NCBI GenBank assembly: GCA_965245735.1 | Contig: CBDFAX010000002.1 | Span: 1-64,000 of the forward strand | Direction: 5' to 3' | Source: Abiotrophia sp965245735 | GTDB taxonomy: Bacteria > Bacillota > Bacilli > Lactobacillales > Aerococcaceae | Length of the DNA: 64,000 nt | Shown here: in pieces, positions 17,413-27,121 of the stretch | Layout of the letters: each line of letters opens with the position of its first letter | How positions within the stretch are numbered: the first letter of the stretch is position 1 | Notes under the pieces: model-generated | The model's input: the letters and a program-made list of their open reading frames with translations, nothing else | The model's database searches: none | Told to the model about the DNA's origin: nothing | Translations under genes and position numbers: made by a program

Positions 17413-19269
17413 CTAGTCAGCTTGAGTAGTTTGATTGGCGAAGCCAATGATAGCTTCTTTGAGGACATCGCCTTCTAAGTTATCGAATTCTGCCATTTTA
17501 GCTTCAATGGTCGCCAGTGGCATGGTGTTTACCTTACCAACGAAGATTTGATCATGAACTTGATTATCCACAAATTCCGATGCCACCAAGAGTTCTTCAT
17601 AGAGTTTCTCACCTGGGCGAATGCCTACTTCAACAATTGGGATTTCTTTTTCAGTATGACCACTAAGCAGGACCATTTTCTTAGCTAAGTCATAAATCTT
17701 AACAGGTTCACCCATATCTAAGATGAAGACTTCGCCGTCGCGGGCATATGCTCCGGCATGAATGACTAAGCGACTAGCTTCCGGAATGGTCATAAAGTAA
17801 CGGGTCATGCGGAAGTCGGTCACCGTCAAAGGTCCACCTGCAGCAATTTGCCGCTCGAAGACTGGAATGACACTGCCTCGGCTACCTAAGACATTACCGA
17901 AGCGAACGGCACAATAGGTGGATTGACTGGTCTTATTGAAGCCTGTCACAATCAGTTCGGCCACACGCTTGGTTGCCCCCATCACGTTAGGTGGGTTGAC
18001 CGCCTTATCTGTCGAGATCATGACCATCTTAGGCACACCGGCTTGGTCGACTGCTTTGGCTACATTATAGGTTCCGTGGATATTATTCTTGAGGGCTTCC
18101 TTAGGGTTACGCTCCATCATCGGCACATGCTTATGAGCTGCTGCATGATAGACGATAGCTGGTTGATAATCCTGGAAGACTTGTAATAAGCGTGGGTAGT
18201 CTTGAATATCTGCAATAACAGGCACATATTCAATTTCCGGATGGCTCTTAATTAATTCATGGTAAATCAAATAAATAGAGTTCTCACCATGACCTAAGAG
18301 AATCACGCGTTTAGGCTTGAAGCGACTCACTTGGCGACAGATTTCGCTCCCGATTGAGCCACCTGCCCCGGTCACTAAGATGGTTTTATGACTTAGTTCT
18401 TGGTCCAAGCAAGACTCATCTAGGCGGATTTCCTTACGACCCAAGAGGTCGACAATGTCAATTTTCTTAATCCCATTGCGTTGTGGGCCAGCCCCTTGAA
18501 TAACATCTTCAACCTTAGGCATTTTATAGACGGTCAAGCCCGCCTCGTTACACATTTCGAGGATACGTTCATATTCACGTGGTTCCAGAGAGGGGATAGC
18601 CACGATGACTTCGTCAACATCATATTCTTTGGCCAGGCTGGCTAAATCATCATAACGGCCTAAAACTGGCACGCCACTTAGCTGTTGCCCCTTCTTATTG
18701 AGGTCGTTATCCAAAATCCCCACGATGTCCAAATCGCTGGTTTGAGGTTGATAGCTGTTCATGAAGGCCGCGCCCCCGTCCCCAGCCCCAATTAGGAAAA
18801 TCCGGCGACTGGTCGCCACCTCCTGGCCGCGATCACGCTGGGAGTATAAGAGCTGCCAAATCAAACGTGGTGCAAAGACCAAGAAGGTACTCAAGAGAAT
18901 GAAGAGAACCAAGAAACGAACTGAAAACTGAGGCAAGAAGACATAGCTAATGCCATAGCCCACCACACTGGAAATGGCGATGGTGGAAAAGAGCTTCATA
19001 AATTCATCTAGGGAATTGTAGCGGCTCATACTTGCTGCCAAGCCCATAAGATGGGTTAAGACTTGGTAAATTGCAAAAGTTAACCCCACATACACAATGT
19101 AGTCAAAGGGATTAGGGTTAATCAAGGTATAGAAGAGGACATAGGATACCACAATGGCTACAATAAAACTTATTAAGTCACTGATGGCCCAGAAAAATTG
19201 TTTCTGCCCCCGATTTAATCTTTCAACGATGTCTATTACATAGCCGGCTATATCTTTATTCAAAATCAT
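17413..19269 (-). CDS. Membrane-bound UDP-N-acetylhexosamine dehydratase (PglF/CapD/FlaA1-like)
   Basis: A protein of 618 residues starting at ATG 19269 behind AAGGTGG; a longer frame starting 27 nt upstream has no ribosome site. The N-terminus has four membrane segments to about residue 135, then a Rossmann-like CoA-binding part (FLIGAGDGGAAF) to about residue 265. The C-terminal short-chain dehydrogenase part has the NAD loop VTGAGGSIGSEICRQ, HAAAHKHVPMME and VMISTDKAVNP. Members make 4-keto-6-deoxy UDP-sugars for surface glycans. First gene of the dehydratase-LCP-galU operon. Confidence 0.92.
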   Translation of the reverse strand: MILNKDIAGYVIDIVERLNRGQKQFFWAISDLISFIVAIVVSYVLFYTLINPNPFDYIVYVGLTFAIYQVLTHLMGLAASMSRYNSLDEFMKLFSTIAISSVVGYGISYVFLPQFSVRFLVLFILLSTFLVFAPRLIWQLLYSQRDRGQEVATSRRIFLIGAGDGGAAFMNSYQPQTSDLDIVGILDNDLNKKGQQLSGVPVLGRYDDLASLAKEYDVDEVIVAIPSLEPREYERILEMCNEAGLTVYKMPKVEDVIQGAGPQRNGIKKIDIVDLLGRKEIRLDESCLDQELSHKTILVTGAGGSIGSEICRQVSRFKPKRVILLGHGENSIYLIYHELIKSHPEIEYVPVIADIQDYPRLLQVFQDYQPAIVYHAAAHKHVPMMERNPKEALKNNIHGTYNVAKAVDQAGVPKMVMISTDKAVNPPNVMGATKRVAELIVTGFNKTSQSTYCAVRFGNVLGSRGSVIPVFERQIAAGGPLTVTDFRMTRYFMTIPEASRLVIHAGAYARDGEVFILDMGEPVKIYDLAKKMVLLSGHTEKEIPIVEVGIRPGEKLYEELLVASEFVDNQVHDQIFVGKVNTMPLATIEAKMAEFDNLEGDVLKEAIIGFANQTTQAD

Positions 19270-19402
19270 ACTGCCACCTTTTCTATAGATTTGCATTCTT
19301 TTGTATCAGTACTATTTTACTCTTGATTGGGTCAAAATACAATGTATTTTCGCTAAAAAGAGCCCCAGTTAGCCCATAGGACTCTGTCCCTGTCCTAAAT
19401 AA

Positions 19403-19431
19403 AAACACGGCAAGGCTAACCCTTACCGTGT
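19403..19431 (-). terminator. Terminator of the glycan operon, overlapping the response-regulator stop
   Basis: ACACGGTAAGG / CCTTGCCGTGT stem on the minus strand followed by TTTT. It includes the last codons of the response-regulator gene. Confidence 0.8.
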
Positions 19432-20904
19432 CGTTTGCTTCTCTTCCTGAGCCTTAAGGTGATCATGGTAGTGTTGGCGATACTCTTTGGGACTGACACC
19501 CTCTGATTGTTTAAAGACCCGGTAAAAATAGGCTTGATTCTGGTAGCCGACTTTGACCGCAATCTGGGCCACTGATAGCTTAGAAGCAATCAGTAAATCC
19601 TTGGCGATCGCTAAACGATATTGATTGATATAACGGGACAAGGTCATGCCAACCTCGCGCTTAAAGAGTTGCCCCAAGTACATAACATTGACATGGAGGT
19701 CATCTGCCAAACTCTTCATGGAGATATTTTCGTTATAGCGTTCATAGATGGCCGCCAAAACTTCATTGACAATAGGTGGATAGAGGTGGTGGCGCTTCTC
19801 ACGTCCACCTAAATCCAAACTTTTCTTGAGATGCTGGCTTAGCAAGGCAAAAGTCAGAGGTTGATTGGCCCCTTCATCTAGGAGACTGGTTGGGGTATGC
19901 TGGTTAGACTTAATATCAAAGTAATGCCGAATCAAGGCCGTTAATTGCACCACTTCCTGAGGCGCTAGTTCCCGCTCCTGGCAAAAGGCCAAGAAGCTAT
20001 CTAAGTCCGCATCCAGCTTAATGCTATTCTGATTATCGATGGCTTCATAGAGATGGCCCACTAATTGATCGACTAACTTAACGGTCGTAGGATCCGTTTG
20101 GGAAGCGTCACGCTCATCCTGCCAAAAGATTTGCCTAGCTCGCTCCTCATCCCACTCCCATTCATAGAAAAGCCGTCGACTTTCAGCCTGAAGGAAGGCT
20201 TGGAGTTTATGATGAATGTCAGTTAGGCTAAGCTTGGTCTGTATTTGCATGCCACTATCTTGAGACTCTTGGCAAGAATCCGACTGGGGCATAATCCCTA
20301 GTAGCCAGTCACCTAGCATCATAATCGGCCAGCCAGCCGCCGCCAATAATTGAGACAAACAAGTTTTCGGAGCCAGGACCCACTGCCAATTGGCCGCAGT
20401 AACATCTTGGTAACGAGGCGGTAAGCTCCCTTGTCCTGTCTCTAGCCAACTAGTCAGTTGAGCTTGCTCATGATCTGAAATCACCTGAGCTAGGGCCCGT
20501 TTTTCCCGAATTTCTTGGGCTACTTGGCTAAGCACCCGATGAAGTTCTACCTTGTCGATAGGCTTAAGCAGATAATTCTTGGCCCCTAATTCCATGCCTC
20601 GCTTGACATATTCAAATTCCTGGTAGCCGGACACAAAAATGAAGGCAAAGTCCTGGCCTAGCGCCTTAGCTTGACTAATAAAATCAATTCCCGTCACATT
20701 AGGCATATTGACATCGGTGATGACAATATCCACGGCTTGACGACTCATTAAATCCAGGGCTTCTTGGCCATTACCGGCTGTCCCTACAAGTTGCAGGCCT
20801 AGTTCTTGCCAGCGGATCAGGCGTTCTAAGCCTTTGACAATCATGTACTCATCGTCCACAATCATGACCCTGAGTGGGGTGGGTTGAAAGGACACTTGAG
20901 CCAT
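19423..20904 (-). CDS. Response regulator, REC plus AraC-type DNA-binding domain (YesN-like)
   Basis: A protein of 493 residues. The receiver domain is at about residues 12-130, with the acidic pair in VDDEY, phospho-acceptor Asp64 in ITDVNMPN and the KPIDK lysine near 115. A long central linker follows, then two AraC-type helix-turn-helix motifs over about 385-485 (LADDLHVNVMYLGQLFKREV and AVKVGYQNQAYFYRVFKQSE). Together with the histidine kinase it overlaps by 43 bp it forms a YesMN-type system. It is the last gene of the ABC-GH92 operon and is the best candidate to bind the tandem repeats upstream of 29010, 31574 and 33892. Confidence 0.93.
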   Translation of the reverse strand: MAQVSFQPTPLRVMIVDDEYMIVKGLERLIRWQELGLQLVGTAGNGQEALDLMSRQAVDIVITDVNMPNVTGIDFISQAKALGQDFAFIFVSGYQEFEYVKRGMELGAKNYLLKPIDKVELHRVLSQVAQEIREKRALAQVISDHEQAQLTSWLETGQGSLPPRYQDVTAANWQWVLAPKTCLSQLLAAAGWPIMMLGDWLLGIMPQSDSCQESQDSGMQIQTKLSLTDIHHKLQAFLQAESRRLFYEWEWDEERARQIFWQDERDASQTDPTTVKLVDQLVGHLYEAIDNQNSIKLDADLDSFLAFCQERELAPQEVVQLTALIRHYFDIKSNQHTPTSLLDEGANQPLTFALLSQHLKKSLDLGGREKRHHLYPPIVNEVLAAIYERYNENISMKSLADDLHVNVMYLGQLFKREVGMTLSRYINQYRLAIAKDLLIASKLSVAQIAVKVGYQNQAYFYRVFKQSEGVSPKEYRQHYHDHLKAQEEKQTTR

Positions 20905-22589
20905 ACACGGACACCTCCTTCTTCATTTACTTGATAAGATAAAGTAGCCTGGCCACCAAAATAATGATGGAGTCGCTCGGCCACATTAAAGATTCCAATT
21001 GACTGCCGGCCATTCGGTTCAATGGATCGCGCCCCTTCTCTTAATCCTTGATTTAAGGAGCTGAGAGTTTCTGGGGACATACCTCTCCCGTTATCAGACA
21101 CTTCAATCCAGAGCCTGCTAGTCAGGTTGGCTCGGTCGGCCACGTCTTCCACCCAGGCTTTGATGACTAGGTGGTTATCACTTCTAGCGAAATCCACGCC
21201 ATGCACAAAATAGTTTTCAATCAATGGTTGCAAGGTAAACTTAGGCAAGACGAAAGCTTGACATTCTGACGTCATTTCAATATCCACCTGCAATTTGTTA
21301 GGATAGCGCACTTGGTAGAGGTGGATGTATTTACGGCAGAAGGAAAGCTCACGCTCCAAGGTCGTCTCCTTCTCATCGCTAATATTATTTCTTAATAAGG
21401 CAGCAAAATCATAGACGATATCGGCCAATTCATCTGCCCCCTCAGTCAGGGCACTCATGCGAATAAACTCTAGCGTGTTATACATAAAATGCGGATTGAT
21501 CTGCGACTGCAAAGCCTTGAGAATGGCTTCGTGCTCGCGAGCTTCCATGGAATAGAGTTCCTGTATGTTAACCTGATACTGGTCTAACATGGTATTAATG
21601 GAATGAGTAATTTCCCGCAGTTCATCCTGCTTATCCGTTTCCCGAATACGATAGTAAAATTGCCCTTCTCCAATTCGCTTGAGGGTCGTGACCATATCAT
21701 GAACCTGATTGGAATAGGCCCCGAAGAAACGATAAAGCAAGGCCAAGAGGATGACGGCCACAAGTATGGTAATCAAGGTAATCACTAATACAGGACCCGT
21801 AACCCGTTGCCAGATAATGGACTTAGGCAGAAGGCTGATGATTAGTAAATCTTCGCCCGTCTCCATGCGGCTGACCAGGTAGCCAGAAGGCACGTCTTCT
21901 CCTCTGATGACCGCTTGTAGCTTGTCTTGACTCAGCTTGCCACGTTCTAAGAGCATTCGTTTGAGCTTGGCATCGACGACGACAGTTTGAGCCTTGGTTA
22001 AGAGTGGCGACTCAGCCACCCCTTGGAAGAAACGATCGGCATGGTAGTTGACTTGTACCTGCCCCAAACTATGGCCAGAACGCAAGTCAAATAAGGGCCG
22101 GTCAAAACCAATCTCTTTACCCTCTTCTTTACTTATATCAGACGGCATCATCTTACGCCCACGTGTGTTTTCGGCGGTAGAGACAATCAGTTCTTTGGCA
22201 TTATCGACATGAATAAGAATCGAGGTAATATCTTGAAATTCCCGGTGAAGTCGATAGAGCTTATCAGGCAAGTAGAGATTGTACTGACGATTCATCAGAA
22301 AACTCTCTAGCGACTCCTGGTAGCTATAATTGGCATAATGGCGCAAGGCTTCAATCTGCTTGGTTGACTCGGTCAGTTTTTGCGCGATTTTCTGAGTATC
22401 TTGGTCAGCCTGACTGAGTTCTGTCTGAATATGGTAGTGCATGAGATTAAGCTCTGCCAGGGCATTATTGACGTTATGTTGATAGAGCAAGTAGACCGCT
22501 ACAAGAGGCAAAAGAAAGACTAATACCAGAATTAGAGTTGCATAGTAGCGTAAGAGCCGACTAAAGCGGTTGGGATTCTTCTGGCTCAT
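20862..22589 (-). CDS. Sensor histidine kinase (YesM-like)
   Basis: A protein of 575 residues. Membrane segments at about residues 16-36 and 277-300 flank a large extracellular sensor region; a HAMP linker follows (about 300-355). The His_kinase box reads SQINPHFMYNTLEF near residue 375 with the phospho-acceptor His, and the ATPase part has QPLIENYFVHG and VSDNGRGMSPE. YesM kinases often sense extracellular sugars or the binding protein that carries them. Its neighbours (sugar ABC importer, GH92) support glycan sensing. Start ATG 22589 lies 9 nt after AAGGAG and overlaps the DUF624 gene. Confidence 0.93.
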   Translation of the reverse strand: MSQKNPNRFSRLLRYYATLILVLVFLLPLVAVYLLYQHNVNNALAELNLMHYHIQTELSQADQDTQKIAQKLTESTKQIEALRHYANYSYQESLESFLMNRQYNLYLPDKLYRLHREFQDITSILIHVDNAKELIVSTAENTRGRKMMPSDISKEEGKEIGFDRPLFDLRSGHSLGQVQVNYHADRFFQGVAESPLLTKAQTVVVDAKLKRMLLERGKLSQDKLQAVIRGEDVPSGYLVSRMETGEDLLIISLLPKSIIWQRVTGPVLVITLITILVAVILLALLYRFFGAYSNQVHDMVTTLKRIGEGQFYYRIRETDKQDELREITHSINTMLDQYQVNIQELYSMEAREHEAILKALQSQINPHFMYNTLEFIRMSALTEGADELADIVYDFAALLRNNISDEKETTLERELSFCRKYIHLYQVRYPNKLQVDIEMTSECQAFVLPKFTLQPLIENYFVHGVDFARSDNHLVIKAWVEDVADRANLTSRLWIEVSDNGRGMSPETLSSLNQGLREGARSIEPNGRQSIGIFNVAERLHHYFGGQATLSYQVNEEGGVRVWLKCPFNPPHSGS

Positions 22590-23187
22590 GCGGAATCACT
22601 CCTTGCCGACGCCACTCTCTCAAATAGAAGGATGACAAGCTAGTCACCCAGAGAGGGACCGCGAAGATAAAGGCCAAGGCTGGGAAGGTCATCACCACCC
22701 AGACAATAACCAAACTATAAACCAAGGTCAGAAGATTGGGACGTGGCGTCACCAAAAGTTGGAAGAAGCTAAACTTAATGAATTGGCTGGCTTCTCCCTG
22801 GTAGACAACCCGCATTTGACTCTCTGCTACTAAAGCTAGGTTCACTAGGACTAAAACTGTCGCTTGGATAACAAGGGCCACCAAGAAGATGAGGCCCCGC
22901 ATTTGAGAGCTAATAAAAATCAACCAACAAAGAAAGATAGACAAGAGGGTATAGAAGAGATTGAGGCCCCAACTATCACGGCGGTTGGCCTTATAGCTAT
23001 CCCAAAAGCCAGAGAAAGTCAGCAGGTCTGCTCGCCATTTAGCGCTTTGGTGGGCTTCAGTTAAGGCCGTCAGACTAGCCATGGTGCCAAAAAGGCCCAA
23101 ACCAGCCAACCAGCCTAACCAGAAAAAGGCGGCCCCCTTCATCCAATAGTAGACTCGCATCATCATCTCAACAAGTTTAGTTTCCAT
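22561..23187 (-). CDS. YesL/DUF624 family membrane protein
   Basis: A protein of 208 residues with about five hydrophobic segments (near residues 18-40, 76-95, 97-118, 150-172, 173-195) and short basic loops. DUF624 (YesL) proteins are found beside YesMN two-component systems and LplABC-type importers; their molecular role is unknown. The start overlaps the GH92 stop by 11 bp and its end overlaps the kinase start by 29 bp, so the three genes are tightly coupled. Confidence 0.8.
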   Translation of the reverse strand: METKLVEMMMRVYYWMKGAAFFWLGWLAGLGLFGTMASLTALTEAHQSAKWRADLLTFSGFWDSYKANRRDSWGLNLFYTLLSIFLCWLIFISSQMRGLIFLVALVIQATVLVLVNLALVAESQMRVVYQGEASQFIKFSFFQLLVTPRPNLLTLVYSLVIVWVVMTFPALAFIFAVPLWVTSLSSFYLREWRRQGVIPHEPEESQPL

Positions 23188-25459
23188 GCGTTTCCTCCTC
23201 TATCTTACAATCAAAACTATTATACTCCCTTTGGCCATTTAGCGCTAGAGAAAACGGTCTTAAAGATGCTTCCAATGGCTTAAGAGACGGCAAGAAACCC
23301 AGTTCTTGTTCTAATTGGCCACCCGCCATTATGTCCTCATAAGTCAAGAAGTGAGCATCATAATCTCGGCCATTTAATTGGCGGCTTAAAACCACATTGA
23401 GTACCTGGCTAGGATTTAAGTTAGACCATTGGAAACTTGACCCGCCACTTAAGTTTAGACTGGCCTTATCCCAGATACTGATCCCTAAGACATATTGATT
23501 GGTCCCTGGTGTCACTGCATAGATTCCCAGAGAACTCAAGACGAACCAAGCTGATAAGGAGCCATTGTCCTCGTCACCAATATAGCCCTCTTCTTCCAAC
23601 TTAAAGGCCTCTAGCATGAGCGATTTAAGCAATTGATGGGCCATATGTGGGTAGCCAGCATAGATTGGTAAGTAAGGCAAATGGAAGCTTGGCTGATTGG
23701 ATAGGGCTAGCTGGCCCCAGTCACGACGAGCCATTTCTAACATTTCATGAATTTCATAGCCATAGCCATCCACCCGGTAGCTGGCAGGTTGATTGACCAA
23801 GGCCTGCAGCTGCTGGTAGAAGGCAGTATCCCCGCCATGTAGGTCTACTAAGTCAGCTAAATTATGATAGGCCGCGAAAGACTGCTGCCAAGCAGACCCT
23901 TCGGTATAAGGGCCACCCCAGGTTTGGCTAACAAAGCCGTCTAAGAAGTGGCCTGCTTGGTCTTTGGCCCGCATTAGGCCAGTCTCTCCATCGAATAGAT
24001 GGCGGTAGTTGAGGGATTGTTGGCGATAATCCTCGGCTCTCTCATAATCGCCTAAAGCCTGCGCTACCTGACTAATACAGAAGTCGCTATAGGCGTAGTC
24101 CAGACTTTTATTGACCGACTCGCTATAGCTTGCTGGCAAATAGCCCAAACGACGATAATCACCCGCTCCCTGGCGACCTTCTAAGGGGTGAACACTCTCT
24201 GTCTCAGCCGTATAAAGCATGGCCTGATAAAGCTCCTGGGCTAACTCCGATGGGACTAGGTCCTTAACGATGGCATCCGCAATGACCGCATCCACCAGAG
24301 TTCCTGGCATGAGCCCCCGTTCATCAGGAGATAGCCATTTAGGCAAGAAACCATCTTCTCGGGCGACAGCTAGAATGCCTTCTAGGAATAGTGGCACCAT
24401 TTCAGGCACAATTAAGGCATAGAGTGGGTAGTTAGTCCGGAAGGTGTCCCAGTAGCCATTGTTGGTGAAGAAGTAGCCAGGCTCCAACTTACCTGTATAA
24501 GGCGATTGATGAATAGGCTCCCCGGCCTCCGACCACTCATAGGCTGCCTGAGGGAAGGTGGCCGTCCGATAGAGGCAATGGTAAAAACGATCGACTAGCT
24601 TAGTTTCTCGATGGCTAACTGTTAAACGGCTCAAATAGTCCTCCCATGCTGCCTCAGTCTGAGCGCACTGTTGGTCCCAGGTCTGGCCGAAGAAGTCAGA
24701 TTGCCGATAATTAAGCTGGAGCTGGTCTGGGCTAATATAGGAGGTCACCCACTCCAAATGCAAGAACTGGCTTAGAACAGCTTCAATGCCATCCAACTCT
24801 AACCAAAGTTGCTGAAGCCCCTCTCCCAAATTCACCACTTGGCAAAACTTGAAAGTTACACCCTCAGGCGCTAGCATACGGCCATACTGACCGTATTGGC
24901 CGTACTTAGACCCTGCTAGCTGGTTGGTATAGTAAATTAGCTGACGACCTTCTAGCTCATACCAACCACTTTGGTCCAAAACCAAGCTCATGACCCAATG
25001 TCCCTTAGGATAGCGTCGGTCAGGCGTCACCTTAAGGCTGGCCCCATCCTGCGTTGGACAACAAGCCACTTGCAAGCCGTCGCGTAAACGTTGGTAGGAC
25101 AGAAAGCCTGGCCGAAATTGAGCCAAATCTCCGCGATAGCCCGAGCTAGCCAATTCTCGACTGGCCTCAGCCGACAGTGGCTCCTTAAGTTGACCCCACT
25201 CCTTATCCGTTAGGCAGGCCACCTGCCAAGTAACCCAAGCAAAGTCGCCCATCCAGGGACTGGGTTGGTGGGTCAACCGGATCCCAAAAGTAGTACCATC
25301 TTCCGGATGGAAAAAGCGTGCCTCTCCAGGCCGAGTCTCCAAAACAAAATGGTTCATGCCAAAGGGCACCCCAGTATAGGGCAGGGTGTTGCCCTGGCCC
25401 AAGCGGTGACTATTCCGTGTTCCCCAACGGGTGTCAATGGTTTGGTAAGGGGCTGACAT
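23177..25459 (-). CDS. GH92 family alpha-mannosidase (cytoplasmic)
   Basis: A protein of 760 residues, the usual GH92 length. The N-terminal beta-sandwich (to about 250) includes PYTGVPFGMNHF. The catalytic (alpha/alpha)6 barrel includes NNGYWDTFRTNYPLY near 330, GTLVDAVIADAIVKD, and the signature GDEDNGSLSAWFVLSSLGIY near 640. GH92 enzymes are calcium-dependent exo-alpha-mannosidases acting mainly on alpha-1,2 links. No signal peptide is present, so trimming should follow import by the adjacent ABC transporter. An intercistronic hairpin separates it from the binding-protein gene. Specificity among alpha-1,2/1,3/1,4 is not set by sequence. Confidence 0.92.
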   Translation of the reverse strand: MSAPYQTIDTRWGTRNSHRLGQGNTLPYTGVPFGMNHFVLETRPGEARFFHPEDGTTFGIRLTHQPSPWMGDFAWVTWQVACLTDKEWGQLKEPLSAEASRELASSGYRGDLAQFRPGFLSYQRLRDGLQVACCPTQDGASLKVTPDRRYPKGHWVMSLVLDQSGWYELEGRQLIYYTNQLAGSKYGQYGQYGRMLAPEGVTFKFCQVVNLGEGLQQLWLELDGIEAVLSQFLHLEWVTSYISPDQLQLNYRQSDFFGQTWDQQCAQTEAAWEDYLSRLTVSHRETKLVDRFYHCLYRTATFPQAAYEWSEAGEPIHQSPYTGKLEPGYFFTNNGYWDTFRTNYPLYALIVPEMVPLFLEGILAVAREDGFLPKWLSPDERGLMPGTLVDAVIADAIVKDLVPSELAQELYQAMLYTAETESVHPLEGRQGAGDYRRLGYLPASYSESVNKSLDYAYSDFCISQVAQALGDYERAEDYRQQSLNYRHLFDGETGLMRAKDQAGHFLDGFVSQTWGGPYTEGSAWQQSFAAYHNLADLVDLHGGDTAFYQQLQALVNQPASYRVDGYGYEIHEMLEMARRDWGQLALSNQPSFHLPYLPIYAGYPHMAHQLLKSLMLEAFKLEEEGYIGDEDNGSLSAWFVLSSLGIYAVTPGTNQYVLGISIWDKASLNLSGGSSFQWSNLNPSQVLNVVLSRQLNGRDYDAHFLTYEDIMAGGQLEQELGFLPSLKPLEASLRPFSLALNGQREYNSFDCKIEEETHGN

Positions 25460-25566
25460 CTCTTTTCTTCCTTTCTTTCAATCCTCAATCTTTGATCCGA
25501 GGGAGTGCAAAAGCTCCCGCCTTCTGCTTTCGAGTCGCAAGGATTGCGCCGTCTTTTAACAACAAG

Positions 25567-25590
25567 AGGCTGGAACTGAGTTCCAGCCTC
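25567..25590 (-). terminator. Intercistronic hairpin between binding-protein and GH92 genes
   Basis: GAGGCTGGAACT / AGTTCCAGCCTC stem followed on the minus strand by TTGTTGTT. It probably attenuates, so the binding protein is made in excess over the downstream products, or protects the upstream mRNA end. Confidence 0.6.
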
Positions 25591-25607
25591 GCCTCATTCA
25601 TTAGGCA

Positions 25608-27062
25608 TTAGTTTTTGTTTTTCAAGAATTCGTCATATTGACGTTGCATTTCTTCCTTGATCTTATCAATACCTGCATCTTTCAAAGCTTTGTTGAATTC
25701 AGGTAAGACTTTTTCAGGGTCAACAGTACCAGTGTGGAGACCTGCAACATATTCGTTGACTACGTTGTTAACGTTAGCAATTTCGTCCGCTACAGGTTCT
25801 TGGTTAAAGTTGAAACCTAAGAGTGGAGACTCTGTTGCTTCTTTCAAGCCTTTTTCAGAAGCAGCCAATTGTTCTGGTGTGATGCGTTCATCTTTGTAAA
25901 GCAAAGCAGCGTTCCCTGTGTTCCATGCAGACATGTGAGTAGCACCTTCGTTGTACTTAGGCAAGAGTTTGATCTTGTCTTCGCCAACTTTTTCCCAGTT
26001 CTCGCCTTCTAGACCGTAAACCAAGGTGTTCATGATTTCTGGTTTAGAGTTGATGTAGTTAAGCAATTTAACTGACTCTTCAACGTGATCAGAGTTTTGA
26101 GCGATAACGAAGTTTGACATACGTGCTTGAGCGTTAGTCTTGATAATGGTGTCGCCGTGAGGCACGATTTCTAAGGCTTTACCAGAAACAGCACGAAGTA
26201 AGTAGTTACCGTAGTCACGTGGCCCTACTGTTTCACGACGCATGAACCAGGTATCCGCATCTAATGGGTAACCTTGGTCAGAAGTGGCAGCATCTTTAGG
26301 AACGAAGCCTTTTTCGTAGAATTCGTGCATTACTTTGATTTCTGGAATGAAGGCATCTGTTTCTTCATAAGGGTTCACAATCTTGGCAGTATCACCTTTG
26401 AGGTAAACCCCGAGTGGTACAGCATCGCCAATGACATAGTCAAAGTCATGCCCTACACGCCAGCCACGACCTGCAGCTAAAGGTGCTACGCCAGGTTCTT
26501 TGTCTTTGATGGTTTGTAAGAGAGGCTCTACATCTTTGAGTTCTTTGATGCCGTCTAATTTGAGGTCATATTTCTTCAAGAAGGTTGGGTTGAAGGTGTA
26601 GAATTCTTGTGCATAAACGTTCCCGTTCACTGGGAAAGCATACATCTTGCCGTCAACTGTATTCCCTTTGATATAAGCTTCATCTAAGTACTTGAAGGAG
26701 TCTTGAGCGTGTTCTTTGATTAAGTCAGTCAAGTCAGCATAAGCGCCTTTTGAAGCATTTTGGATGTAGCCAGAGGCACGCGCGATGTCATATTTTTCAC
26801 CTGAGTTAGTCATCACGTTCATCTTGTCATCGTACTCACCCCAACCTAGGTAGCGGATTTCAAGCTTAAGGTTTAAGTCACGAACGAAAGCTTCGTTAAC
26901 TTTAGCCAAAAGTTGATCCAAGTTATCAGGTGGTGTCCCGATTTGGTACATGGTGATAGTAGTTGGCTCTTCAGCTTTAACAGCTGGAGTGAAGACAGAA
27001 GCTACCGATACTGCTGCTAAAGCAGACATAGCCATATTACGTACAAGACGTTTCATTTTCAT
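25608..27062 (-). CDS. Extracellular carbohydrate-binding protein of an LplA/NgtS-type ABC importer
   Basis: A protein of 484 residues. ATG 27062 follows AGGAGG. The signal peptide (about residues 1-30) ends in VKA and has no lipobox cysteine, unlike most Gram-positive binding proteins. The mature part is a bacterial type 1 solute-binding fold (TITMYQIGTPPDNLDQ, AFVRDLNLKLEIRYLGWGEYDDK) with a C-terminal DUF3502-like region. Relatives include LplA of Bacillus and NgtS of Streptococcus pneumoniae, which binds N-glycan pieces. It follows both permease genes in the operon. No ATPase gene is present, as for this class, which uses a shared MsmK-type ATPase. Confidence 0.9.
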   Translation of the reverse strand: MKMKRLVRNMAMSALAAVSVASVFTPAVKAEEPTTITMYQIGTPPDNLDQLLAKVNEAFVRDLNLKLEIRYLGWGEYDDKMNVMTNSGEKYDIARASGYIQNASKGAYADLTDLIKEHAQDSFKYLDEAYIKGNTVDGKMYAFPVNGNVYAQEFYTFNPTFLKKYDLKLDGIKELKDVEPLLQTIKDKEPGVAPLAAGRGWRVGHDFDYVIGDAVPLGVYLKGDTAKIVNPYEETDAFIPEIKVMHEFYEKGFVPKDAATSDQGYPLDADTWFMRRETVGPRDYGNYLLRAVSGKALEIVPHGDTIIKTNAQARMSNFVIAQNSDHVEESVKLLNYINSKPEIMNTLVYGLEGENWEKVGEDKIKLLPKYNEGATHMSAWNTGNAALLYKDERITPEQLAASEKGLKEATESPLLGFNFNQEPVADEIANVNNVVNEYVAGLHTGTVDPEKVLPEFNKALKDAGIDKIKEEMQRQYDEFLKNKN

Positions 27063-27121
27063 TGTGGATTCCTCCTAAAATTTTTATATTGTTATTACCT
27101 GTAAGAATGGAGTGGTCACGT

